From Massilia sp. CF038 (GTDB lineage: Bacteria; Pseudomonadota; Gammaproteobacteria; Burkholderiales; Burkholderiaceae_D), in contig NZ_FQWU01000002.1 of assembly GCF_900129765.1 (NCBI RefSeq), positions 930,001 through 994,000 of the forward strand: DNA of 64,000 bases. The letters are read 5' to 3'. Both the position numbers and the translations under genes were made by a program. Shown here piece after piece: positions 33,835 through 44,600 of this stretch; the first letter of the stretch is position 1, and each line of letters opens with the position of its first letter. The notes under the pieces are model-generated. The model saw only the letters and a list, made by a program, of their open reading frames with translations. It did not search any database and was not told the origin of the DNA.

Positions 33835-35844
33835 ATGACCACGCACATGCTGTTCCGACGTTTGTCCATCGCGCTTGGCGCCACCCTGATGTGCGGCGCG
33901 GCCAGCGCCGATCCTTACCTGGTAGGCCGCGGCATGGCCGACATCACGGGCGAAGCGGCGGAAGTCGGCATGATGGGTTATGCAGCCCTGTCGCAGGTCA
34001 GCGGCGGCGTTCACATGCGCCAGCGTGCGCGCGCCTTCATCGTGGTCGATCAGGCCAGCGGCAAACGCACCGTGTTTGTCAACAACGACCTGGGCATGGT
34101 GTTCCAGGGTGTGCAGCAGGAAGTCATCCGCCAGCTGCAGGCCAGGCACGGCGCCCTGTACGGCCCGGACAACGTGGTCCTCTCGGCCACCCACACCCAC
34201 AGCGGCGCGGGTGGCTTCTCGCACTACGCGCTGTACAACTTCACCACTTACGGCTTCAACAAACGCACCTTTGACGCCGCCGTCAGCGGCATTGTGCAAG
34301 CCATCGACAAGGCCCACCGCGACCTGAAACCCGGTTCGATCGCCATCGGCAAAGGCGAACTGCTGGACGCCAGCAATAACCGCTCGCTGCCGGCCTACCA
34401 GCGCAATCCCCAGGCGGAACGTGAGCGCTGGGGACGCCCGATCGATCCCGAAATGACGGTGCTGCGCTTTAAACAAGGCGCCGCCGACGTGGGCGTGATC
34501 AGCTGGTTCTCCACGCACGGCGTGTCGATGTCGCCCAACAATCACCTTCTCAGCCCGGATAACAAGGGCTATGCCGAATGGCGGTGGGAACATGAATTAA
34601 AAGGTGTGCGCTACAACGCCGACAGCGACTTTGTGGCAGCATTCGCCCAATCGAACGCGGGCGACATGACGCCCAATCTCAATCTGGATGGTACCGGCCC
34701 TACCGCCAACGAATTCGACAACACCCGCCTGATTGGTGAGCGCCAGCTGCAAAAAGCGCTGGCCATTTACAACGGCGCGCTGGAACCAATTACCGGCCCG
34801 GTGGACTACCGCCAGCGCTTCATCGATTTCTCGCGCGTGAGCGTGGCCCCGCAATTTGCCGATGGCGCCACCCGCAGCACCTGCCCCGCCGCCATCGGCA
34901 GCGCCTTCGCCGCCGGCACCGAAGATGGGCGCGGGCTGGACGGCTTCTTGGAAGGCGACCTGAAAGGCAACCCATTCTTTACTGCGCTGGGCGGCATCAT
35001 CACGCCTGCACCGCAGTGGGTGCGCGACTGCCATGGCGTCAAGCCCGTACTGCTGGCGACCGGCACCCAGCAGCCCTTCCCCTGGACACCCGATGTGCTG
35101 CCGGTATCGGTGATCCGGATTGGCCAGCTGGCCATTGTGGCCGCGCCAGGAGAATTTACCATCATGGCCGGGCGCCGCGTGCGCGACACCGTGCGCGCCG
35201 CACTGGGCGACAGCGTCAAGCACGTGGTGTTTGCCGGCTACGCCAACGCCTACTCGGGCTACGTGACCACCCCGGAAGAATACGACGCCCAGCACTACGA
35301 AGGCGCCTCCACCCACTTTGGCAAATGGACGCTGGGCGCCTACCAGCAAAGCTTCCATGAACTGGCAACAGCACTGCGCACTGGCGCACCTGCTTACGCC
35401 AGCGCACCCGTGCGCGACCTGCGCAACAACCAGCTGTCATTCCAGACTGGCGTGGTGCTCGACAATACGCCGATCTTCAAAAGCTTCGGACAGACCGTGC
35501 GTGACGCAAATGCCAGCTATGCGCGTGGTCAGCGGGTCGAGGTCGAATTCTGGACCGGGCACCCAAAGAACAACCTGCGCCAGAATGGCACTTTCCTTGA
35601 AGTGCAGCGCTGGGACGGCGGCGCCTGGCGCACGGTAGCCAACGATGGCGACTGGAGCACCATCTACCGCTGGGTGCGGGTCGACCCGGTATGGGGCACC
35701 TCGAAGGCGGCCATCTCATGGGATATCCCGACTGACGCCGCGGCTGGCCAATACCGGATCCGCCACTACGGCGACTACAAAAACGGCTGGGACGGCAGCA
35801 TTCACGGCCTGACCGGCACCAGCCGCACCTTCCAGGTCAATTAG
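33835..35844 (+). CDS. Neutral/alkaline ceramidase
   Basis: A secreted 669-residue hydrolase that splits ceramide into sphingosine and a fatty acid. The signal peptide is cut after about residue 25. The neutral ceramidase signatures are all present: VGRGMADITG at the mature N-terminus, zinc-binding SATHTHSG (His120/His122) and FSTHG (His228), the nucleophile Ser273 in AQSNAGDMTPN, and the C-terminal Ig-like domain (FVEVQRWDGG-like region to RTFQVN). The length is typical of the bacterial family. It is the last gene of the operon and overlaps the convergent gene by eight bases. Confidence 0.95.
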   Translation: MTTHMLFRRLSIALGATLMCGAASADPYLVGRGMADITGEAAEVGMMGYAALSQVSGGVHMRQRARAFIVVDQASGKRTVFVNNDLGMVFQGVQQEVIRQLQARHGALYGPDNVVLSATHTHSGAGGFSHYALYNFTTYGFNKRTFDAAVSGIVQAIDKAHRDLKPGSIAIGKGELLDASNNRSLPAYQRNPQAERERWGRPIDPEMTVLRFKQGAADVGVISWFSTHGVSMSPNNHLLSPDNKGYAEWRWEHELKGVRYNADSDFVAAFAQSNAGDMTPNLNLDGTGPTANEFDNTRLIGERQLQKALAIYNGALEPITGPVDYRQRFIDFSRVSVAPQFADGATRSTCPAAIGSAFAAGTEDGRGLDGFLEGDLKGNPFFTALGGIITPAPQWVRDCHGVKPVLLATGTQQPFPWTPDVLPVSVIRIGQLAIVAAPGEFTIMAGRRVRDTVRAALGDSVKHVVFAGYANAYSGYVTTPEEYDAQHYEGASTHFGKWTLGAYQQSFHELATALRTGAPAYASAPVRDLRNNQLSFQTGVVLDNTPIFKSFGQTVRDANASYARGQRVEVEFWTGHPKNNLRQNGTFLEVQRWDGGAWRTVANDGDWSTIYRWVRVDPVWGTSKAAISWDIPTDAAAGQYRIRHYGDYKNGWDGSIHGLTGTSRTFQVN

Positions 35845-36922
35845 CGCTGCAAGCGCCTACCTGCTTCCCGAACAGAGTGCCGAGATTAAGTTCGGCCGGG
35901 AAGCCGGACGGCGTGCGGGTCGCTGAAAAGCCTGCGCGCTGCAGTCCGGCCAGGTAGGGGTTGTTCACGTACTGCTGGCTGAAGGTGCCGGTGCCGGTGA
36001 AGTAATGCGCGAACAAATGGGCCGGATCGAGCGCGAATTCACCGCGATAGCTGGCGCCGTCGTTCGAATCATCCCAGCCCCATGGCGCATTGGCCGAATT
36101 GGTGCCGCAGGTCTTCAGACCCGAGCCGCAGTCGCCGCTGGTATTGCCTCGGAAAGTGCCCCAGTTGGCAAACGTCAGTCCTTGATTGGCTGGCTGAATC
36201 GCGTCGCTGATGGCAGCGGCAAACAGCCCGTTAGGCGCATGCATGTCCACCAGGCGGTATGGCACATTGCGGTCGTTGCCTGAAGTAGGGAATTCCGCGG
36301 CGCCCAGGGTCGGATAGTAAATCACGCCATCCTGGTTGGCCGCGCCCGTGAAGTTGCCGATGAACGGCCAGGCTTTCAAACCGTGCCCCTTCGCTTCCTG
36401 CGCCGTCTTCACGCGATTGATGCCATTGTGCGCTTCCAGCGATACCGTGCCGTCCAGGCTTTCGCTGCTGCCCTTGAAAGGGCTGCCCGGCGCCGTGTAA
36501 GAGTAAAAGTCCTTGTGGAAGACCGTGATCATGCCTTCCAGCGCGCCATAGCCCGTGCCGCTTTTACGCACTGCCATGATGGCGCCTTCGAGATCATTCT
36601 CGTGTTCCTGGTCGAAGGCAGTATCGGTCCAGTCGCGCGGGTGGTAGAAGGCGTAAGTAATGAAATAGTGGCTGCAGCTTTCGACGACCGAGTAATACAC
36701 GGTGGCTGGCCACTGCGCGCTGCCGCGATTGTCCCAGTTGTTGGACGCGTCGCGGTCGCCGTCGTAATCGTAGGCCGTAATGTACTCGGATGGGTAGTCG
36801 CTTGAGTCGGTGTCCTGATAGTGCACCGGGGCGTAGCGGAAGGCCAGTTCGGCAGGGGTGGCGGCCAGTGCGCCGGACATGCAGCCTGCGGCAACTGCCA
36901 GACAGATGATCGATTTCAGCAT
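35837..36922 (-). CDS. Secreted protein with HENDLEG motif
   Basis: I do not assign a function. The 361-residue product has a signal peptide (IICLAVAAGCMSGALA) and a globular domain beginning FRYAPVHYQDTDSSDYPSEY, with HPRDWTD and QEHENDLEGAIMAV, reminiscent of NPP1/Vps62-like folds in which an acidic/His cluster binds metal. Cysteine pairs occur in the C-terminal third (SGDCGSGLKTCG). ATG 36922 begins the signal peptide and has a GGAG site. Its end overlaps the ceramidase gene convergently. Confidence 0.7.
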   Translation of the reverse strand: MLKSIICLAVAAGCMSGALAATPAELAFRYAPVHYQDTDSSDYPSEYITAYDYDGDRDASNNWDNRGSAQWPATVYYSVVESCSHYFITYAFYHPRDWTDTAFDQEHENDLEGAIMAVRKSGTGYGALEGMITVFHKDFYSYTAPGSPFKGSSESLDGTVSLEAHNGINRVKTAQEAKGHGLKAWPFIGNFTGAANQDGVIYYPTLGAAEFPTSGNDRNVPYRLVDMHAPNGLFAAAISDAIQPANQGLTFANWGTFRGNTSGDCGSGLKTCGTNSANAPWGWDDSNDGASYRGEFALDPAHLFAHYFTGTGTFSQQYVNNPYLAGLQRAGFSATRTPSGFPAELNLGTLFGKQVGACSAN

Positions 36923-37047
36923 TGCGTCTCCTTGTTGGTAAAACAGAGGGTATGAGCCTGCGAATAAAGATAGCCCGTCGTGATGACAGGCGCATGAATT
37001 TTCTGGCAATTCAGTGCCTGGAACAATACGTGACGCATAATGCTGGA

Positions 37048-37647
37048 ATGGACCCTTCAAGCAATTCTCAGATGACGCTCAAATTACGAATTCGAGATCA
37101 AAAAAGCGCATTGACGCTTGCATTCCTGCTCGCGCTGACGCCCATTGCAAAAGCCGACTCGTGGTCCTACCCCGCGACACGCGCGGAAAAGATCTTCACG
37201 TTCGGTAAAACGAAAATCGTCATGGTCACGGACGGCACGGCAGATCGCCGCAATCCAGAATTCACCATGCAAGTGTTTAAGGATGGCGAATTGCAGGCAC
37301 AGGTAAGAAACCTGTCGTTCGAAACCGTCGCCGCCTCGCCGGATGGCCACTTGTTCGTCGGCCTGTCAAACCGAGGGATTCCGGGTTCCGCCGTCGTGGT
37401 GTTCACCGACCGGGGTGCAGTTACCATGCTGGCATCGCACCGGATCGCGCAATTTGACTACTGCGACAAAAGTGTTTCGATCGTGCGGAAGTGGTACAAC
37501 GAGGACGATCCGCAAATACGGTTTGGTGATGAAAACACCAAGGCCGGAACGTCAGGGATCACCTTGCGCGACTGCCGTGGTCAAACCGTGGATCTTTCCG
37601 ACGCTGTGCTGAAAGCTTATGCCACCGCCGAGCGCAAGCCTCGATAG
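37048..37647 (+). CDS. Exported protein of unknown function
   Basis: About 199 residues (191 if the ATG at 37072 is used; neither start has a good ribosome-binding site). A signal peptide is clear (SALTLAFLLALTPIAKA), followed by a beta-rich domain (KIFTFGKTKIVMVTDG, SPDGHLFVGLSNRG) with a possible disulfide between Cys in FDYCDKS and RDCRGQ. No family recognised. It is divergent from the HEND protein across a short gap. Confidence 0.65.
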   Translation: MDPSSNSQMTLKLRIRDQKSALTLAFLLALTPIAKADSWSYPATRAEKIFTFGKTKIVMVTDGTADRRNPEFTMQVFKDGELQAQVRNLSFETVAASPDGHLFVGLSNRGIPGSAVVVFTDRGAVTMLASHRIAQFDYCDKSVSIVRKWYNEDDPQIRFGDENTKAGTSGITLRDCRGQTVDLSDAVLKAYATAERKPR

Positions 37648-37667
37648 GATCTATTTGTGACGTTCCT

Positions 37668-39080
37668 TTAAGCCTGCAGCACACGCGCCACCGAGGCAAT
37701 CGCCCGCGCCACGTCCTGCTCGCTGGTTTGCCAGTTACAAACCGATATGCGCATGCAGCGTTTGCCGCGCCAGGTCGTGTTGGTGAAATACGCTTCGCCA
37801 TCGGCCAGCACCGCCGCCGCCACCGCATCGGTCCATTTGTCGTGATCCGCTTCGTTGGCGCCGGCATGCTGGTCGATAAACCGCACCAGGCCCTGATTGA
37901 TCTGCGGCTCCCACACCATTTCCGCACCCGGTAACGCGGCGATGCCGACGGCGATGGCGCGCGCGGCGGCGCAGCAGCGCTCGACCAGCGCTTCCACGCC
38001 ACTTCGGCCAAGCTGGCGCAACGCGGCATACGCTGCTACGCCTCTGCCCCGGCGCGACCAGTCGGGATTCCAGTCCTTCGGCTCGCGTACCAGATCGTTG
38101 TGGGTCACGTAGCTTGCCTCATACGCCATCGCGCTGCGGTGGGACTGTGGATGGGCCACGAAGGCAAAGCCGCTGTCGTAGGGGACATTGAGCCATTTGT
38201 GCCCATCGGTCGCCCACGAATCGGCCTGTTCAACGCCCGCCAGCAAATGCTTGTAGCGGGCGCTTGCATTGACCCAGAGCCCGAATGCGCCGTCTACATG
38301 GACCCAGGCGCCGTATCGGTGGGCAAGAGGAATCAGGTCAGCAAACCGGTCGTATGCACCAATATTGAGGTCACCGGCCTGCAGCAGGACGATCGTTGGC
38401 AGGTCGGATTGTTCGCGCAAGGCCTGCTCCAGCGTGGCAGCTTCGATCTGACCGTTGGCGTTGGTGGGCAGGCCAAGGACCGCGCCTGTGCCCATGCCGA
38501 GCATGCGCGTCGCACGCGTGATGCTGCCGTGGTATTGGTCGCTGCTCAGCACCCGGATGCGCGGTGCCCCGAACAAGCCGTCGCGCTCCACATCCCAGCC
38601 GCGTTTGGCCAGCAAAGCATTGCGGGCTGACGCCAGCGCCGTAACGTGTGCCATCTGGCAGCCGCTGGTCACGGCAAAACTGGCGCCTTGCGGCAGGCCC
38701 AGAACGTCCTTGAGCCAGCCGCCCAGCACTTCCTCGATCACCGTCTCTGCCGGCGCGCAGGCATAGGCGGCCGCGTTCTGGTCCCACGCGGAAGTGAGCC
38801 AGTCGGCCGCGAGTGCGGCCGGCAGTGACCCGCCGATCACCCAGCCAAAGAAGCGGCCGCCGGCACTGCCGTTGATGCCACCGGCCGTGTCGCGCACCAG
38901 TTCATCGATCACGGTGTCGGCTGCCATAGGCCCCGCATTGAGCGGCTTGGCAAGGCGATCGCGCAGTGTTTCCAGGCTTGCAGTGGCCGCAACAGGCGCC
39001 GCATCCAAGGCCGCCAGATGTTCCAGGCAATGGTGCGCCGCGCGCTCCAGCGCGCGTTTATATTCGGATTCGCCTGCCAT
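37668..39080 (-). CDS. Pyridoxal-dependent group II decarboxylase
   Basis: A 470-residue fold-type I PLP enzyme related to aromatic-L-amino-acid and other group II decarboxylases. It shows SGGSEANL-like VTSGCQMAHVTAL, HVDGAFGLW, and the PLP lysine in SWATDGHKWLNVPYDSG. Substrate unknown; amino-acid decarboxylases and tyrosine decarboxylase-like proteins both fit. No signal peptide. It is convergent with the exported protein and divergent from DUF3293. Confidence 0.88.
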   Translation of the reverse strand: MAGESEYKRALERAAHHCLEHLAALDAAPVAATASLETLRDRLAKPLNAGPMAADTVIDELVRDTAGGINGSAGGRFFGWVIGGSLPAALAADWLTSAWDQNAAAYACAPAETVIEEVLGGWLKDVLGLPQGASFAVTSGCQMAHVTALASARNALLAKRGWDVERDGLFGAPRIRVLSSDQYHGSITRATRMLGMGTGAVLGLPTNANGQIEAATLEQALREQSDLPTIVLLQAGDLNIGAYDRFADLIPLAHRYGAWVHVDGAFGLWVNASARYKHLLAGVEQADSWATDGHKWLNVPYDSGFAFVAHPQSHRSAMAYEASYVTHNDLVREPKDWNPDWSRRGRGVAAYAALRQLGRSGVEALVERCCAAARAIAVGIAALPGAEMVWEPQINQGLVRFIDQHAGANEADHDKWTDAVAAAVLADGEAYFTNTTWRGKRCMRISVCNWQTSEQDVARAIASVARVLQA

Positions 39081-39120
39081 TATCTTCTCCCGTTTCGGTC
39101 ACTGACTTATCATATCGCTC

Positions 39121-39531
39121 ATGGACACCGCTATCCCGCCTGAAACCGTTGCTGCCTATCTCGCCGCCGACTTCATTGTCGACGCCGATCCTTCTTTTGT
39201 CATGCACATCGGCCAGCGCTGCGACGCCATTGCTGCCCTTGGGGCGAGCTGCTGCGCCTTCATCACTGCCTGCAATCCGCTTGGCGAACCAGCCGATGCC
39301 GCTATCAACGAACAGCGCCAGGCCGCGTTTGCGCAAACACTGACCGAGCGCGGTCTGACCTACCGGACCGGCGCAGGCTGCGATCCCAAAGAAGAGTGGC
39401 CCTGCGAGCCAAGCTTCCTGATACTTGACCTGCCGCTCGCTGAAGCCAAAACCATGGGCCAGACGCTGAAACAGAACGCCATCGTCTGGTGCGGCGCCGA
39501 CCTTGTGCCGCAGCTGATCCTGCTGCGCTAG
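39121..39531 (+). CDS. DUF3293 domain protein
   Basis: A 136-residue cytoplasmic protein with the DUF3293 layout: AYLAADFIVDADPSFVMHIG, AFITACNPLGEPADAAINEQRQ, and a C-terminal AIVWCGADLVPQLILLR. Function unknown. It starts only 40 bp from the divergent decarboxylase gene and its end overlaps the convergent pbpC end by four bases. Confidence 0.85.
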   Translation: MDTAIPPETVAAYLAADFIVDADPSFVMHIGQRCDAIAALGASCCAFITACNPLGEPADAAINEQRQAAFAQTLTERGLTYRTGAGCDPKEEWPCEPSFLILDLPLAEAKTMGQTLKQNAIVWCGADLVPQLILLR

Positions 39532-41615
39532 TTGCGCTTTCCACGCACCTGAAAGCGCGTGCGCGCCTTGACGTTACCGCCATCGTCCACCAGCGCCAGC
39601 TCGTGCGCCCCGGCCACCGGGCGCCAGGCAAAGTCGTGCTGTGCCGGTCCCAGCGCTGCGCCGTCCAGACGCCATGCCAGGCCTTTGCCCGCCTGGGCGT
39701 GAAACACCACCCGCTCCACTTCGTCCGGAATGTCGGGATCAATCGCCAGAATGCTGGCTTCGCCTGGGTAAAGAATCGCCGGCGTGCGTTCCGCTGAGGG
39801 CACCAGTGTGACCAATGCCGTCTCGGTCCCGCGCATGAACCACTCTGCACGCGGCGCTTCCACTTCCGGCTCGAAGGCGAGCTGCTGGTGCACCACCCCG
39901 GCCGGTGCAGTCGGCGCGCGCGACGGCTGCTGCCGGTGCAGGTGATCAATCACGTCGCGCCAGATCGGCGCTGCGCCGGTCACGCCGGACACGTCCCACA
40001 TCGGGCGTCCATCAAAATTGCCAACCCAGACGGCGACGGTGTAGCGGTCCGTGTAGCCGACGCACCAATTGTCGCGCATATCCTTGCTGGTACCCGTCTT
40101 GACGGCGCTCCAGAACGTGGTGGCCAGTTCGTTGGTCAAGCCAAAGGTCACGCTGCGCGCGGCCCGGTCGGAAAGGATATCGCCCACAATGAAGCTGGCG
40201 CCGCTGTCGAGCACCCGCTGCCGCACTTCCGGCGCGCGCGGCGTGAGCGTGGCGCTGCCATGCATGCCCCCGTTTGCCAGGGTACGGTAAGCGTTGGCCA
40301 GGGCGAGCAGCGACACTTCGGCCGACCCCAGCGCCAGCGACGGACCATAAAAGCCTGCAGGCTCCACCAGACTGTCGAAGCCCAGCGCATGCAGCTGGTC
40401 GTAAAAGCGGTCCTGCCCCGTCAGCAGCAAGGTGCGAACGGCAGGAATATTGAGTGAGCTGCCAAGGCTGGTCCGCACACTGGTGCTACCGCGGAACTGG
40501 CGGTCGTAATTTTGCGGGACATACAGGCCGGACACAGTGGTCACATCCAGCGGCGAATCGTCCAGCAGCGAGGCCGCCGTCAGCAGGCGCCGCTCGATCG
40601 CCAACTGGTACAAAAATGGCTTGAGCGTGGAGCCGGCCTGGCGCAAGGCGAGCACACCATCAACGTCGTTATCGCCACCGTTGGCAACGTAGGCGAGAAT
40701 CTCGCCGCTCGCATTGTCAATCGCGATCACGGCGCCGTCGTTCACATTGCGCTCGCCCAGCGCCGCCAGGTGCTGGCGCACGGCGCCTTGCGCAAACGCC
40801 TGTACGTCCGCATCAATGGTGCTGCGCACCTGCTGCGATGCACCCTTCAGCAAGCGTTGCGCCACCTGAGGCGCCGGCGCCAGCACGGCAAGCGCCGCCG
40901 GGCGCGTGAGGGCCTTGGCCACTTCCCATTCAATATCTTTGCAATTGGCCGGGATATGCAGTTCCGCGCCCAGCGTGCAGGCCCGCCGCGCAAGTACAGA
41001 TTGGGCAGCGCCGGGCCCGCGCAACAGGCTGGCCAGAATCACCGACTCGGCCTGGTTCAAGCCCGAGGGCGATTTGCCGAACAGGCCGCGCGCAGCGGCG
41101 CCGACGCCTTCCAGCTCGCCGCGAAATGGGGCCAGGTTCAGGTAGGCTTCCATGATCTGCTGCTTGGTCCACACGGTTTCCAGCTCGCGCGCGGCCTTGG
41201 CCTGGTCCCATTTCTGGCTCAGCGTACGCCCGCCTGCGCTGCGCCGCAGCTTGTCGTCCAGCAGACCGGCCAGCTGCATGGTGATGGTCGATGCGCCGCG
41301 CGTAGAGCCATGCAGCAGCCGGTCCCACGCGGCCTGGCCAATGGCGCGCAGATCAACGCCGCTGTGGGTAGCAAAGCGCTGGTCCTCCGCCTGAATGACG
41401 GCCGCGCCAAGCGCTGGCGAAATATCGGCCAGCGCGACCCACGGTAAGCGCCGCACCGCCATGTCGACTCGGAGCGACTGCAGCGGCACCCCGTTCCGGT
41501 CCAGCAGCACTGAATCCGATGAGCGGTAGGCTACCTTCACTTCGGCTGGCGTGGGCGCCGCTGCCAGCTGCGCGCAGGCCGTAGCCAGCAGCGCCGCAAT
41601 GACCGCTTGCTTCAT
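39528..41615 (-). CDS. pbpC: Penicillin-binding protein 1C
   Basis: A 695-residue bifunctional wall enzyme. The N-terminal transglycosylase (GT51) has the catalytic EDQRFATHSGVD block, RGASTITMQLA and QIMEAYLNLAPF; the transpeptidase has the active Ser in STLKPF and the KTGTS motif; a BiPBP C-terminal domain follows (from about residue 590). The start has a signal-like N-terminus. It is a little shorter than E. coli PBP1C. The ATG overlaps the stop of the alpha-2-macroglobulin gene, the usual pairing. Confidence 0.95.
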   Translation of the reverse strand: MKQAVIAALLATACAQLAAAPTPAEVKVAYRSSDSVLLDRNGVPLQSLRVDMAVRRLPWVALADISPALGAAVIQAEDQRFATHSGVDLRAIGQAAWDRLLHGSTRGASTITMQLAGLLDDKLRRSAGGRTLSQKWDQAKAARELETVWTKQQIMEAYLNLAPFRGELEGVGAAARGLFGKSPSGLNQAESVILASLLRGPGAAQSVLARRACTLGAELHIPANCKDIEWEVAKALTRPAALAVLAPAPQVAQRLLKGASQQVRSTIDADVQAFAQGAVRQHLAALGERNVNDGAVIAIDNASGEILAYVANGGDNDVDGVLALRQAGSTLKPFLYQLAIERRLLTAASLLDDSPLDVTTVSGLYVPQNYDRQFRGSTSVRTSLGSSLNIPAVRTLLLTGQDRFYDQLHALGFDSLVEPAGFYGPSLALGSAEVSLLALANAYRTLANGGMHGSATLTPRAPEVRQRVLDSGASFIVGDILSDRAARSVTFGLTNELATTFWSAVKTGTSKDMRDNWCVGYTDRYTVAVWVGNFDGRPMWDVSGVTGAAPIWRDVIDHLHRQQPSRAPTAPAGVVHQQLAFEPEVEAPRAEWFMRGTETALVTLVPSAERTPAILYPGEASILAIDPDIPDEVERVVFHAQAGKGLAWRLDGAALGPAQHDFAWRPVAGAHELALVDDGGNVKARTRFQVRGKRN

Positions 41616-44600
41616 GGACCAACGTCCAGCGGCGTGTTGGGCGAATCGGCCATCATTTCGGGGCTGTACATGGCTTCAATATGCGTGGCCGGCAGGTTGA
41701 AGCGGCCCTGGTTATTCAGACGCACCGTGTACTCGATACTCCATTTGCCCTTGGGGACAAAGCGGAAATAGGATCGGTACACTTCAAATGTACGCTCCTC
41801 AAAGGCGGGCCACACCCAGCCCTGGCTGCGCTGTCCGGCCGTGGCCAGCGCCGAATCGCCACCCAGCCCGTTGCCCAGCACCGTGGCGCTGGCGGGAATC
41901 GGATCATCCACCACCACCCAACTCATGTCCGACTGGGCTTCCATGTCCAGGCGCACGCGGTACACGTCGCCACGCGACCATTTGCCGGCGATTTTCTGCT
42001 GGACGGGCGTCACGCTGCGGACCACCTTGAAGCCGCTCGACACCGGCTGCTTCAACGGGATCGCAGCCGTGCTCTGTACGGTCACCCATGGTTTGCCAGT
42101 ACCGGTGTGCGTCAACGTCAGATCTTGTGCGCCGCCCGGCCAAGGCAATGCCTGCGACGGCGCCTTCGCTTCGGTCCAGGCGGCGTCTTTGGTCACCGCA
42201 TCAAGGCGGACATTGGTGCTGCCCGTGACAGGCTCTTTCTCGAATTTTTTGGAGAACTTATCAATTGCCAGCACGCCCCAGGCGTTAGCCACCGTGGTGC
42301 CCCAGTGACCTTGATGCATGCGGCCCATGGCGCCGCGCGCCAGGCGCCCCATGTCTTTCTGCCAGTCCGGCTGGTCCAGCACCGCCAGCATCAGGCGGTT
42401 GGCATTCACATCCGGCGAGGCCATCAGCCACCACCAATAGTCTGTGCGCTCGGTGGAGAAGGTCATCGTGGTACCTTGCAAATTCAGGCGCGCATGCAAG
42501 ATCTGGCTGGCCTGGGCCAGCTTCGCGGCGCGGCCCGGCAGCGTTGGACTGCGCTGCAGCACCAGATGCCAGTCGATCACCGCCGACGTCGGCCACAAAT
42601 TGGGCTCAACCGAGAACGATTCGATGGATGACGCGGCGATCGGCTTGGTGCGCGACAGTGCTTCCAGCGCGGCCACCTTGCGCACCGCCAGATCGGCCGT
42701 GGCCAGGTCGGAGTAGCGCATCACGCGCCCTTCCACAAAGCCAAGCAGACCAGCCTCCATCTTTTCGCGCGCTTCGACAGGAATCTCGTAGCCTGCTTCG
42801 GCCGCAACCGACAGCACATACGCGGTCAGCGTATCGCTGCCGTTGCCCGGATACGGGAAGTAACGCAGCAAGCCGTCACTGTCCATGTACAAGGGCATGC
42901 GCGCCATGTTTGTCTTCCACAGTTTTTCGTCACGCAGGGCCACTGCGCGCGAGGTATTCTGTTCGAAGCAGGTGTAGGGATAGCGCGTCATGTATTCACG
43001 CACACCGGGCAAATCGTCGCCCAGGCGCGCATTGAAGTGGGTCAGAATGCCGCCCCGGCCCGCGATCGCATCGGCGGGCGTCTGCACCTTCATCGACTGG
43101 GGTTTATCCAGTTGCAGCAAGGTCGCCTGAATGGTACGCACCGGCGTGACCACGCCCACTTTCTGGTTCACGCTGATTTTGTCGCTCACGCTGGCACCAG
43201 CGGCATCCACGGCTTTCGCATCGAACTGCCAGGTCAGGTTTGCGGCGCCCGCAGGCACCTGGAAGTCCCAGCCCAATTCCTGCGCCTGCCCCGCTGCCAG
43301 GGTCACGCTCTGGCGTGCCAGCGCCCGGCTCTTTCCCCCGTCCGGCGTGACGCTGGCACCCACGTCCACCTTCAGTGGACCGCTCGATGCGTTGCGCACG
43401 GTGGCGCCGGCGCGCAGCTTGTCGCCCTCGCGCACTACCGCTGGCAAACCCGATAGCAGCATCAAGTCCTGCGAGCTGCGGATGACCGTGTGACCGGTGC
43501 CAAACAAATCGGCACTGGCATTCGCTACCGCGACAATACGGAACGAGGTGAGCGAGTCGTTGACCGGCACCACGACCTGCGCTTCGCCATTGGCGTCAAG
43601 CGTGACCCTGGCTTTCCAGAACAGCAGCGTCTCGAACAGTTCGCGCCCGCCCCCTTTGCCACCACCACCGCCATGCGGGAAGGCCTTGCGGCCGTAATGG
43701 CGCTTGCCGATCACCTGCATTTGCGCGGTCGATGTTTCCACCTGCAGACTGCGGCGGCCCATCATCGCCTCCAGCAGGTTCCAGCTGGTGTTGGGCATCA
43801 GTTCAAGCAAGCCTTCATCGACTGCGGCCAGTGCCACTTCCGCACCCGCCGGCACAGGCGAACCGTCGGCCCGCGTGACCTTGACTTTGACGCTGGCCTG
43901 CTCACGCACTTTGTACACCGGTTTATCGGCGCTGACCTGGACCTTCAGTTCGTGCGCGGCCCAGCCAACCTTGACTGCAGCAATACCGAGCTTGTAGGCC
44001 GGCTTGCCCAAGTCGACCAATGCGCTTGGCGCAATCCCGGCCACACGTCCGCGTACCACCAGCGCCGACACGAACACATTCGGGGCATAAGTACCTTTTA
44101 ACGGAATGCTGAAGGTGGGGGTTTTGCCGCTCAGGGGACGAATGTAGTAGTCCATCACCCCTTCCCGCTCCACCGTCACCAGCGCTGTCGCTTCGCGGAA
44201 AGGCGAGCGCACCTGGAAGGTCGCTTCCTCGCCTGGCGCGTACATTTTTTTACCTGGTAGCAGATCGATGCGGTCGTTGTCGCTGGCGGTGAACCACCAG
44301 TCGCTGCTGCCGGCCACCCACACATCCTGGTGGCTGACGGCGACGCGCTGGTTCTCATCGAGCGCCTTGGCGCGCAAAATCAGGTTGCCATCGGCAGGCG
44401 GCTTGACGTCGCAGAACAGCATCCCTTTGGCATCGGTCTTGCCTTCACAGGCCACGCCGAGACGTTTGACTTCGCTGCCGTTTTCGTAGGCGTAGAAGCC
44501 GCCCAGCAGACGGCGACGGTGCGAATAGCTGGTGCGCTGGAAGAAGTCCACCCCAACCTGAGTGCCAGCAACAGGGGCGCCGGCCACGTCCAGCACCAGC

